Part shown: piece after piece, positions 1 through 5,125 of the stretch
Layout: each line of letters begins with the position of its first letter
Numbering within the stretch: the stretch's first letter is position 1
Source: Actinomycetes bacterium
Lineage (GTDB): Bacteria; Actinomycetota; Actinomycetes; Actinomycetales; Microbacteriaceae
Length of the DNA: 6,509 nt
Assembly (NCBI GenBank): GCA_023386365.1
Contig: JAEWJX010000086.1
Coordinates: 1 to 6,509 of the forward strand
Direction: 5' to 3'
Made by a program: the position numbers and the translations under genes
Notes under the pieces: generated by a model
Database searches by the model: none
What the model was told of the DNA's origin: nothing
The model's input: the letters and a program-made list of their open reading frames with translations, nothing else

Positions 1-52
1 GCCCCATATCCCCCCGGGGGGGGGCGGCCGCCCCCCCCGGCGCCCCCCCCCC
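1..52. repeat. GC homopolymer tract with perfect palindrome
   Basis: This stretch is almost pure C and G. It contains six C (10-15), nine G (16-24), a CGGCCG core (25-30), eight C (31-38) and ten C (43-52). Bases 17-38 form a perfect 22-bp palindrome (eight G, CGGCCG, eight C), and 10-21 form a second one (six C, six G). Such DNA can extrude a very stable hairpin, and the G runs on either strand could stack into quadruplex-like forms. It may be the terminator of a gene to the left, although no T-run follows, or a slippage-prone spacer. Homopolymers of this length are also prone to sequencing error, so the exact run lengths are uncertain. Confidence 0.8.
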
Positions 53-53
53 A

Positions 54-81
54 CCGCACCACCCCGCACCACCGCACCACC
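54..81. repeat. Three copies of a 10-bp CCGCACCACC repeat
   Basis: CCGCACCACC occurs at 54-63, 64-73 and 72-81, the last two sharing two bases. The tract is C-rich and G-poor on the plus strand and ends about ten bases before the Shine-Dalgarno of the aminotransferase gene. It would lie in the 5' untranslated leader or promoter of that gene. No clear -10/-35 pair is visible in 1-99. Its function is unknown; it may be simple slippage expansion. Confidence 0.75.
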
Positions 82-99
82 CACGACCCAGGACGGCTC

Positions 100-1416
100 A
101 TGACCGACAACCAGTACACCCACGACCTCGACCGCGCGCACGTCTTCCACTCGTGGTCGGCCCAGGGCGCCCTCAACCCGCTCGTCATCGCCGGCGGTCT
201 CGGCACCGACGTGTGGGACTTCGAGGGCACCCACTACCTCGACTTCTCCAGCCAGCTCGTGAACGTCAACATCGGGCACGCGCATCCGAAGGTCGTCGCC
301 GCCATCCAGGAGCAGGCGGCGGTGCTGCCGACGATCGCCCCGTCGACGGCGAACCTGGCGCGCGGCGAGGCGGCCGCGCGCATCCTCGCCAAGGCGGGCC
401 CCTCGTTCGGCAAGGTCTTCTTCACCAACGGCGGTGCGGATGCCAACGAGAACGCCATGCGCCTGGCGCGGCTCACGACGGGTCGCGACAAGATCCTCTC
501 CACCTACCGCAGCTACCACGGCAACACGGGTGCCGCCGTCGTCGCGACGGGCGACTGGCGGCGCGTTCCGAACGAGTTCGCCCGCGGCCACGTGCACTTC
601 TTCGGCCCGTTCCCGTACCGCAGCGAGTTCTGGTCGGACTCGCCGGAGCAGGAGACGGAGCGCGCCCTGCAGCATCTGGAGCGGGTGATCGTGTCGGAGG
701 GCGCGTCGTCGATCGCGGCGCTGTTGCTGGAGGGCGTGCCGGGCACGGCCGGCGTCATCATGCCGCCGCCCGGCTGGTACGCCGGCGTCCGGGCCCTGTG
801 TGACCGTTTCGGCATCCTGCTGATCCTCGACGAGGTCATGTCGGGCTTCGGCCGCACCGGCGACTGGTTCGCGTGGCAGAACCCCGAGATCAACCCGGAC
901 GGCATCGTGCCGGACCTGATCACCTTCGCGAAGGGCGTCAACTCCGGCTACGTGCCGGTGGGCGGCGTCATCATCTCCGAGTCGATCGCGAACGCCTTCG
1001 AGGACCAGGTGTTCCCCGGCGGTCTCACCTACTCCGGTCACCCGCTCGCGGCGGCGTCGATCGTCGCCTCCATCGACGCGATGGAGGAGGAGGGCATCAT
1101 CGAGCACGCCGCCGAGATCGGACGCGACGTGCTCGGCCCCGGCCTGCACGCGCTCGCGGAGACGCATCCGATGATCGGCGAGGTGCGCGGCATCGGCGTG
1201 TTCTGGGCGCTCGACCTGGTGGTCGACCGCGAGACCCGCGAGCCGGTGCCCGCGTCGACGATCGCCGCCCTCAAGAAGGAGCTGATGGCGCGCGGCTACC
1301 TGCCGTTCGCCTCCGACAACCGCATCCACGTGGTGCCGCCGTGCACGGTCAGCCACGAGGAGGTGCTGCGGGCGCTCTCGATCCTCGACGAGGCGTTCAC
1401 CGCCGTCGAGGGCTAG
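100..1416 (+). CDS. Class-III PLP-dependent aminotransferase
   Basis: The 438-residue protein has the length and all landmarks of fold-type I, class-III transaminases, cytosolic enzymes that move an amino group from an amine or omega-amino acid to a keto acid. The PLP phosphate loop is T109-N-G-G-A-D114, Y139-H-G stacks on the cofactor, E211 lies in LLLEGVPGTAG, D244 (LILDEVMSGFGRTG) contacts the pyridine nitrogen, K278 in TFAKGV forms the Schiff base, and T310 in GLTYSGHP binds phosphate across the dimer. The N-terminal VFHSWSAQGALNPLVI segment resembles the group often annotated as taurine--2-oxoglutarate or 'aspartate aminotransferase family', but the substrate cannot be read from sequence. 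AGGA at 90-93, six bases before the ATG, supports the start. No pathway partner is in the window. Confidence 0.95.
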   Translation: MTDNQYTHDLDRAHVFHSWSAQGALNPLVIAGGLGTDVWDFEGTHYLDFSSQLVNVNIGHAHPKVVAAIQEQAAVLPTIAPSTANLARGEAAARILAKAGPSFGKVFFTNGGADANENAMRLARLTTGRDKILSTYRSYHGNTGAAVVATGDWRRVPNEFARGHVHFFGPFPYRSEFWSDSPEQETERALQHLERVIVSEGASSIAALLLEGVPGTAGVIMPPPGWYAGVRALCDRFGILLILDEVMSGFGRTGDWFAWQNPEINPDGIVPDLITFAKGVNSGYVPVGGVIISESIANAFEDQVFPGGLTYSGHPLAAASIVASIDAMEEEGIIEHAAEIGRDVLGPGLHALAETHPMIGEVRGIGVFWALDLVVDRETREPVPASTIAALKKELMARGYLPFASDNRIHVVPPCTVSHEEVLRALSILDEAFTAVEG

Positions 1417-1434
1417 GGGGGCGGGTCCCCGCAG

Positions 1435-1560
1435 TCCCAAATCTAGGACGCTGTCTCCCAAATCAAGGTGCCAGTGTGACGGATGGGGCGGATGTGGCTC
1501 ACCGGCCCCATCCGCCCCATCCGTTCCTTGATTTGGGATCCCGGGTCCTTGATTTGGGAG
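1435..1560. repeat. Symmetric nested repeat element, 21-bp period
   Basis: Four near-identical boxes flank a central inverted repeat. Left boxes are TCCCAAATCTAGGA (1435-1448) and TCCCAAATCAAGG (1456-1468); right boxes, in opposite orientation, are TCCTTGATTTGGGA at 1525-1538 and again at 1546-1559. Start-to-start distance is 21 bp on both sides. CTCCCAAATCAAGG (1455-1468) is the exact reverse complement of 1547-1560, and the outermost pair differs at one base. The boxes are AT-richer than their surroundings. The whole lies between two convergent genes and encodes no plausible protein. It could be an extragenic palindrome family, a compound terminator, or a two-turn-spaced protein-binding array. 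No target-site duplication marks it as an insertion. Confidence 0.85.
1479..1524. terminator. 16-bp stem, candidate bidirectional terminator
   Basis: ACGGATGGGGCGGATG (1479-1494) is perfectly complementary to CATCCGCCCCATCCGT (1509-1524), leaving a 14-base loop that can itself pair (GGC/GCC). The position between two converging genes fits a terminator working in both directions. Instead of a classic U-run, the plus-strand transcript continues into TCCTTGATTT, which has only short runs of T. The stem sits at the centre of the larger symmetric element, so termination may be one of several roles. Other readings are an extragenic palindrome or a cruciform. Confidence 0.5.
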
Positions 1561-1579
1561 CCGGTCCTCGGGAGACCGG
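1561..1579 (-). terminator. Hairpin after the merR-type gene
   Basis: CCGGTC (1561-1566) pairs with GACCGG (1574-1579) around a seven-base loop. Read on the minus strand it lies six bases past the stop codon of the MerR-type regulator, where an intrinsic terminator would be expected. There is no U-run directly after it, so it may be weak or act together with the larger repeat element. Confidence 0.35.
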
Positions 1580-1585
1580 ACCGCG

Positions 1586-2404
1586 TCAGCGGGGTTCGAC
1601 GGGGATGACGAGTTCGGTCAGCCAGTCGGCCTGCGGCCCCTCGGATTCGAGGTAGATCTCGCGCATCGGGGCGAGGAGGTGGTCGCCGTTGGCGGCGGCC
1701 GCCTCGGTGAGCGCCATCCACGCGTCGCCGATGCCGGGCATGTCACCGCGGTACTTGTATGTGGCGGCGCGTTCCACGGCGGGCAGCTGCACGATCTCGT
1801 ACCCGTCGCCGGGCACGGGGTCTCCGGATGCGATCCACGACACGTTCACACGCAGCTGCTCCGTGTCGGGTACCGGCTCGTACCAGAACACGCCCGGCTC
1901 CTCGTAGGCGACGCCGGCCGCCTGGAGTGCCTCGTGGAGCGGCCCCAGCAGGCTGTCGACGACGGGCCCCACATGGGTGGGTCCCATGCCGGCGGCGACC
2001 CCGGATGCGGCGTAGACGGTGACCGGTTCGATACGGCGGTATTCGATCTCGATGGACGACATGATGTCTCCTTCCAGTTGGTGGAGTCGCGACTCGACGG
2101 CGGCGAGCTGCTCGCTTTCGGCGGCTAGGGCGCTGGTGAGCGCCTCGCGGCGTCGCTCCAGCACGGACCGCAGGGCGGCCCGCTCGTCGTCGGCGGCGAT
2201 CACTTCGGCCGCGTCGTGGAGGGAGCATCCGAGGCGCCGCAGCTCGACGATCCGCAGCAGGGTGACAAGCTGCGGGTCGTCGTAGTGGCGGTACCCCGAA
2301 TGCGGATCGACGTGCGCGGGGGCGAGCAGGCCGATGGCGTCGTAGTGGCGCAGCATCCGCACGCTGACCCGTCCGAAGGCCGCGAATTCTCCGATGGTGT
2401 ACAT
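1586..2404 (-). CDS. MerR regulator with GyrI-like effector domain
   Basis: This 272-residue protein begins MYTIGEFA and shows a MerR winged helix-turn-helix at residues 1-70 (VSVRMLRHYDAIGLL, then SGYRHYDDPQL, then LRRLGCSL). A charged dimerisation coiled coil spans about 72-112. A GyrI-like/AraC-type effector-binding domain covers about 115-272 and ends in the typical ELVIPVEPR. E249 in PMREIYLES may match the conserved ligand-domain glutamate of BmrR-like proteins, so a cationic or hydrophobic drug-like ligand is possible but unproven. MerR proteins bind between -35 and -10 and twist the promoter upon ligand binding. Start: the HTH begins at this ATG. In-frame GTGs at 2416 and 2431 would add only short, unconserved residues. 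No transporter target is nearby; the closest promoter is its own, back-to-back with yceD. Confidence 0.93.
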   Translation of the reverse strand: MYTIGEFAAFGRVSVRMLRHYDAIGLLAPAHVDPHSGYRHYDDPQLVTLLRIVELRRLGCSLHDAAEVIAADDERAALRSVLERRREALTSALAAESEQLAAVESRLHQLEGDIMSSIEIEYRRIEPVTVYAASGVAAGMGPTHVGPVVDSLLGPLHEALQAAGVAYEEPGVFWYEPVPDTEQLRVNVSWIASGDPVPGDGYEIVQLPAVERAATYKYRGDMPGIGDAWMALTEAAAANGDHLLAPMREIYLESEGPQADWLTELVIPVEPR

Positions 2405-2414
2405 GGTGGAAGCC

Positions 2415-2445
2415 ACGCTCGAGCCTGACACAGTGTGAGAGTCAA
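2415..2445 (-). promoter_or_regulatory. merR promoter with palindromic MerR operator
   Basis: Read on the minus strand, TTGACT (2445-2440) is a near-consensus -35. Nineteen bases further, GAGCGT (2420-2415) keeps only the key A and final T of a -10 box. The long 19-bp spacer is the hallmark of MerR-controlled promoters. Within it lies the imperfect palindrome CTGACACAGTGTGAG on the plus strand, centred on ACACAGTGT. The predicted transcript start is about four bases before the ATG at 2404, so the mRNA would be almost leaderless, in keeping with the lack of a Shine-Dalgarno. Autoregulation is inferred; the -10 assignment is the weak point. Confidence 0.55.
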
Positions 2446-2454
2446 GGGGAGGCG

Positions 2455-2460
2455 TAGAAT
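2455..2460 (+). promoter_or_regulatory. -10 box TAGAAT of the yceD-rpmF-rnc-mutM block
   Basis: TAGAAT is a strong actinobacterial -10 sequence. Counting seven bases from its last T puts the transcript start at about 2467, two bases before the GTG of yceD, so a leaderless or nearly leaderless mRNA is expected. No good -35 is seen at 17-18 bp (AGTGTG or CAGTGT), and that region overlaps the divergent MerR operator. Confidence 0.6.
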
Positions 2461-2468
2461 CGCTGACC

Positions 2469-2996
2469 GTGCCTCACATGACCAGCCCGTACGACGTCTC
2501 CGTGCACGATGTCATGCACCGCCCCGGCGAGCTGCGTGAACGCGTGCTCGAGTTCGACGCGCCCGAGCAGTTGGGCGAGTCGGTCGCAGTCGTGAAGCAG
2601 GGCACTCCGGTGCGGATCGACCTGCGTCTGGAGGGCCTCCACGACGGCGTGCTGGTGACCGCCGCCATCGACACCGTCGCCTCGGGGGAGTGCGTGCGCT
2701 GCCTCGACCCGGTCGAGGTCCCGGTCGAAGTCGACGTTCAGGAGCTTTTCGCGTATTCTGAGGACGAAGCTTTCGACTTCGCGATTCGAGACGATCACGT
2801 GAATCTCGAATCCGTCGTGCGGGATGCGGTGGTGCTGGCACTGCCGTTCCAGCCGGTCTGCCGACCGGACTGCCCCGGTCTCGACCCCGTCACGGGGGAG
2901 AAGTTGCCGGATGGCGCCGAACGGCAGAGCCGCGAGGTGCTCGACCCCCGGTGGGCGGCGCTTGAGGGCTTCCAGCCCACAACCGACACCGAATAA
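2469..2996 (+). CDS. YceD/DUF177 family protein
   Basis: This 175-residue protein belongs to the YceD (DUF177) family, encoded next to rpmF in most bacteria and linked to 23S rRNA accumulation; its biochemical action is unsettled. Visible landmarks are the N-terminal VMHRPGELRER, the ECVRCLDPV motif (C75, C78), the acidic QELFAYSEDEAFDF stretch and a second motif C131-R-P-D-C135-P-G-L. The common actinobacterial form of the latter continues with two more cysteines (GLCPxCG); here these positions are D139 and T142, so any second metal knuckle is incomplete. The C-terminal DPRWAALEGF is typical. The GTG at 2469 is chosen because the -10 box predicts a transcript start there; ATG 2478 is possible, and neither has a Shine-Dalgarno. 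It heads the ribosome/RNA block, 42 bases before rpmF. Confidence 0.92.
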   Translation: MPHMTSPYDVSVHDVMHRPGELRERVLEFDAPEQLGESVAVVKQGTPVRIDLRLEGLHDGVLVTAAIDTVASGECVRCLDPVEVPVEVDVQELFAYSEDEAFDFAIRDDHVNLESVVRDAVVLALPFQPVCRPDCPGLDPVTGEKLPDGAERQSREVLDPRWAALEGFQPTTDTE

Positions 2997-3003
2997 AGAC
3001 TCC

Positions 3004-3018
3004 CGGCGTGCTGCGCCG
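3004..3018 (+). other. Small hairpin between yceD and rpmF
   Basis: CGGCG (3004-3008) pairs with CGCCG (3014-3018) around a five-base loop, seven bases after the yceD stop. A stem of five G/C pairs with no T-run is too weak for a confident terminator. It could be an mRNA processing or stability element. Together with the hairpin after rpmF it brackets the L32 reading frame. Confidence 0.3.
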
Positions 3019-3038
3019 AACACAGAGAAGAGATAGTC

Positions 3039-3242
3039 ATGGCCGTTCCCAAGCGCCGCCAGTCGCGTGCCAACACGCACGCCCGTCGTTCGCAGTGGAA
3101 GGCGACCCCGGTCGCCCTCGTGAAGACCGTCGAGAACGGCAAGGTCACCTACAGCCTCCCGCACCGCGCGAAGGTCGTGGAAGACTCCGCCGGTACTCCG
3201 CTGTTCCTGGAGTACAAGGGCCGTAAGGTCGCCGACGTCTGA
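3039..3242 (+). CDS. 50S ribosomal protein L32, cysteine-free type
   Basis: The 67-residue protein begins MAVPKRRQSRANTHARRSQW, the diagnostic N-terminus of bacterial L32, which wraps around 23S rRNA of the large subunit. Classic L32 carries a four-cysteine zinc ribbon in its C-terminal half; this copy has no cysteine at all and instead ends in a longer tail with LPHRAKVVED and LEYKGRKVADV. It is thus a zinc-independent (C-minus) L32, as found in several actinobacteria. Since it sits in the canonical position after yceD rather than in a zinc-starvation cluster, it is probably the main copy, though another rpmF elsewhere cannot be excluded. A purine-rich AGAGAAGAGA (about 3025-3034) serves as ribosome-binding site. 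Confidence 0.97.
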   Translation: MAVPKRRQSRANTHARRSQWKATPVALVKTVENGKVTYSLPHRAKVVEDSAGTPLFLEYKGRKVADV

Positions 3243-3244
3243 GT

Positions 3245-3262
3245 CGCTGCCGTCCGGCAGCG
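3245..3262 (+). other. Perfect hairpin between rpmF and rnc
   Basis: CGCTGCC (3245-3251) and GGCAGCG (3256-3262) form a perfect seven-pair stem with a GTCC loop, starting two bases after the rpmF stop codon. No U-run follows, so full termination is unlikely. It could lower rnc expression relative to rpmF, mark an mRNA cleavage site, or block 3' exonucleases. In E. coli RNase III cuts a stem in its own leader, but that stem is much longer than this one, so autoregulation here is speculative. Confidence 0.45.
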
Positions 3263-3294
3263 TCACGCCGGGTGGCGAAGACGATCTCACCGAG

Positions 3295-3963
3295 TTGAAC
3301 TCGGTGCTGCAGCTCGAGGTTGAACCCGAGCTGCTCACTCTTGCGCTCACGCACCGCTCGTACGCGTACGAGAAGGGCGGCATCGGGCACAACGAGCGCC
3401 TCGAGTTCCTGGGCGATTCGATCCTGGGGCAGGCCGTGACGGTCATGCTCTACCTCGAGAACCCGGATGTCGACGAGGGTGAGCTGGCGAAGCGTCGCGC
3501 GAGCCTGGTGAGCGCTGTCGCGTTGGCCGAGATCGCCCGCAACATCGAGCTGGGCCGGTACCTGCTGCTCGGTCGCGGTGAGGAGCTCACCGGTGGTCGC
3601 GAGAAGGCGTCCATCTTGGCCGACGCCGTGGAGGCGATCATCGGCGCCGCGTACCTGTCGGTGGGTCCGGATGCGGCGACCGCGCTGGTGCTGCGGCTGA
3701 TCGCGCCGCTGCTGGCCGACCCGAACCGGTTCGGTGCGGCGATGGACCCGAAGACGAGCCTGCAGGAGCTGTCGACCCGACTCGGCAAGGGGTTGCCGCA
3801 GTACCGGGTCACCGATTCCGGCCCCGACCATTCGAAGCGGTTCCACGCCGAGGTGGCGCTGGGCGGCGACGCGATCGCCTCCGGCGACGGCACCAGCAAG
3901 AAGCAGGCCGAGATGGCGGCGGCGCTCGCCGCGTGGGCCATCCTGCAGCGTCCCAAGCGGTAG
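3295..3963 (+). CDS. Ribonuclease III
   Basis: RNase III cleaves double-stranded RNA, chiefly rRNA precursors, and works as a cytosolic dimer. The nuclease domain (about residues 1-145) has the signature HNERLEFLGDS at 32-42; E34, E37 and D41, with D110 and E113 in LADAVEAIIG, match the E. coli metal-binding and catalytic residues. A double-stranded RNA-binding domain follows at about 152-218 (DPKTSLQELSTRLGKGLPQY, then HAEVALG, then GTSKKQAEMAAALAAW). At 222 residues it is near normal length. The start is uncertain: no ATG or GTG lies in frame between the rpmF stop and 3295, so TTG 3295 is chosen; GTG 3304 is the alternative. Neither has a convincing Shine-Dalgarno, and the 18 codons before TTG remain open. 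It lies 52 bases after rpmF and 11 bases before mutM. Confidence 0.95.
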   Translation: MNSVLQLEVEPELLTLALTHRSYAYEKGGIGHNERLEFLGDSILGQAVTVMLYLENPDVDEGELAKRRASLVSAVALAEIARNIELGRYLLLGRGEELTGGREKASILADAVEAIIGAAYLSVGPDAATALVLRLIAPLLADPNRFGAAMDPKTSLQELSTRLGKGLPQYRVTDSGPDHSKRFHAEVALGGDAIASGDGTSKKQAEMAAALAAWAILQRPKR

Positions 3964-3974
3964 TCGCGCCGCAC

Positions 3975-4865
3975 ATGCCCGAGCTGCCCGAGGTCGAGGT
4001 GGTCCGCAGCGGACTGATCCCGGCGGTCACGGATGCGACGGTCACGCGCGTGGAGGTGCTCGACGAGCGTTCGCTGCGTCGGCATCCGGGGCCCTCCGAG
4101 GATTTCATCGAGCGTCTGACGGGCGCCGTGTTCGCGGCGCCGTCGCGTCGCGGCAAGTTCCTGTGGGTTCCGTTGCGCGGTGAGCGCGACGAGGCGCTCG
4201 TGGTGCACCTGGGGATGAGCGGCCAGGTGCTGCTGCGCGACGTGGACGCGCCGGTGGAGAAGCTGACCCGCATCGTGTTGTGGCTCGACCAGCCGGCTCA
4301 CGGCGCCGTCCGGGTCGATTTCGTGGACCAGCGCATCTTCGGCTCGATGGCGCTCGACGCCCTCCTTCCGGCGGCGGACCGCCCGGGGGAGCGGATCCCG
4401 GCATCCGTCGCGCACATCGCCCGCGATCCGCTCGACCCGTGGTTCGATGACGCGCTGTTCTTCCAGCGGTTGGCCCGCCGTGACACGACCATCAAGCGTG
4501 CGCTGCTCGATCAGACGCTCGTGTCGGGGATCGGCAACATCTACGCCGACGAGGCGCTGTGGGCGGCGAAGGTGCACTACGACCAGCCGACCCGCTCCCT
4601 GAGCAGGCCGCGTGCCCGCCTGCTGCTGGCGGAGGTGCGCGAGGTGCTGCGCAAGGCGCTCGCGGAGGGCGGCACGAGCTTCGACGCGCAGTACGTGAAC
4701 GTCAACGGCGCCTCCGGCTACTTCTCGCATTCGTTGAATGCCTACGGCCGTCAGGGCGAGCCGTGCCCGCGCTGCGGCCGCCCGATCGTGCGCGAGGTGT
4801 TCATGAACCGCGGGTCGCACTTCTGCCCGTTCTGTCAGCGCGTGCGAACAAAAGCCGCAGGCTGA
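3975..4865 (+). CDS. Formamidopyrimidine-DNA glycosylase (Fpg/MutM)
   Basis: MutM removes 8-oxoguanine and ring-opened purines from DNA and then nicks the site by beta/delta elimination, starting base excision repair. The ATG at 3975 is certain because the catalytic proline must follow Met: the protein starts MPELPEVE, with P2 as Schiff-base nucleophile and E3 as acid. K61 in SRRGKFLWV is the conserved lysine. The helix-two-turn-helix LLDQTLVSGIGNIYADEALW spans 177-196, and the C-terminal zinc finger uses C264, C267, C284 and C287, with R279 in the finger hairpin inserting at the damaged base. At 296 residues it is slightly longer than E. coli Fpg. It lies 11 bases after rnc, without a clear Shine-Dalgarno, suggesting coupled translation. 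It appears fully functional. Confidence 0.97.
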   Translation: MPELPEVEVVRSGLIPAVTDATVTRVEVLDERSLRRHPGPSEDFIERLTGAVFAAPSRRGKFLWVPLRGERDEALVVHLGMSGQVLLRDVDAPVEKLTRIVLWLDQPAHGAVRVDFVDQRIFGSMALDALLPAADRPGERIPASVAHIARDPLDPWFDDALFFQRLARRDTTIKRALLDQTLVSGIGNIYADEALWAAKVHYDQPTRSLSRPRARLLLAEVREVLRKALAEGGTSFDAQYVNVNGASGYFSHSLNAYGRQGEPCPRCGRPIVREVFMNRGSHFCPFCQRVRTKAAG

Positions 4866-4885
4866 TTACCAATCTTTGGTAACCT
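4866..4885 (+). promoter_or_regulatory. parDE operator palindrome and overlapping -10
   Basis: TTACCAA (4866-4872) and TTGGTAA (4876-4882) form a perfect seven-base inverted repeat around TCT, starting at the base after the mutM stop. The right arm overlaps TAACCT (4880-4885), a good -10 box, which predicts the transcript start at 4892, exactly the A of the parD ATG. A ribbon-helix-helix antitoxin bound here would cover the promoter, the usual autorepression logic of ParDE modules. No recognisable -35 was found. The AT-rich palindrome stands out against the GC-rich surroundings. Confidence 0.75.
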
Positions 4886-4891
4886 CGCGCT

Positions 4892-5125
4892 ATGGCGCAG
4901 AACACCTCCATCAGCCTCGACGAGCACTTCTCCGTCTTCCTTGCCCAGGAGGTCGCTTCGGGCCGGTATCGGTCGGCGAGCGAGGTGGTCCGCGCGGGCC
5001 TCCGGCTGCTGGAGGATCAGGAGACGCAGCTAGCGGCACTCCGCGCGGCGCTCGTCGCGGGCGAAGAGAGCGGCGCGCCCGAACCCTTCGACTTCGACGC
5101 CTTCATCGCCGCGAAGAAGTCGTGA
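4892..5125 (+). CDS. ParD-like ribbon-helix-helix antitoxin
   Basis: The 77-residue protein has the ParD architecture. Residues 1-45 form the DNA-binding ribbon-helix-helix: strand NTSISLDE, helix HFSVFLAQEVASGRY, turn RSASEVV and helix RAGLRLLED. A flexible acidic tail follows (ETQLAALRAALVAGEESG, then FDFDAFIAAKKS) that in ParD proteins wraps around and blocks the toxin. It should bind ParE and repress its own operon at the palindrome just upstream. The ATG has no Shine-Dalgarno, and the predicted transcript begins at its A, so leaderless translation is likely. Its stop overlaps the GTG of parE by four bases. Confidence 0.92.
   Translation: MAQNTSISLDEHFSVFLAQEVASGRYRSASEVVRAGLRLLEDQETQLAALRAALVAGEESGAPEPFDFDAFIAAKKS

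Noticed and set aside
1435..1560. CRISPR array
   Set aside because: Only two copies per side, in opposite orientations, about 14 bp long with 7-bp gaps; no repeat-spacer pattern and no cas genes.
1435..1560. MITE or insertion-sequence remnant
   Set aside because: Inverted ends exist, but no flanking target-site duplication and no transposase fragment could be seen.
1443..1721. Minus-strand frame crossing the repeat element
   Set aside because: Its repeated SQIK peptides come only from the direct repeat boxes, and it overlaps the clear MerR effector domain in another frame.
2404..2431. Upstream GTG starts (2431, 2416) for the MerR gene
   Set aside because: They add short residues outside the HTH, and GTG 2431 lies within the operator/spacer ahead of the predicted transcript start.
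2442..3446. 334-codon minus-strand open frame
   Set aside because: Antisense to yceD, rpmF and the start of rnc; composition is typical of a shadow frame and no domain is recognisable.
3933..3974. Earlier mutM start 14 codons upstream
   Set aside because: It lies inside rnc, and Fpg needs proline directly after the initiator Met, which only ATG 3975 provides.
3450..4820. 456-codon open frame on the minus strand
   Set aside because: It lies antisense to rnc and mutM, whose plus-strand products are unmistakable; its protein is rich in Arg, His and Ala and shows no family motif. High-GC coding DNA routinely leaves such frames open.
4876..5121. N-terminal extension of ParE back to 4876
   Set aside because: This frame runs through parD out of phase and yields an Arg/Gly-rich peptide; ParE homology starts at the GTG 5122.
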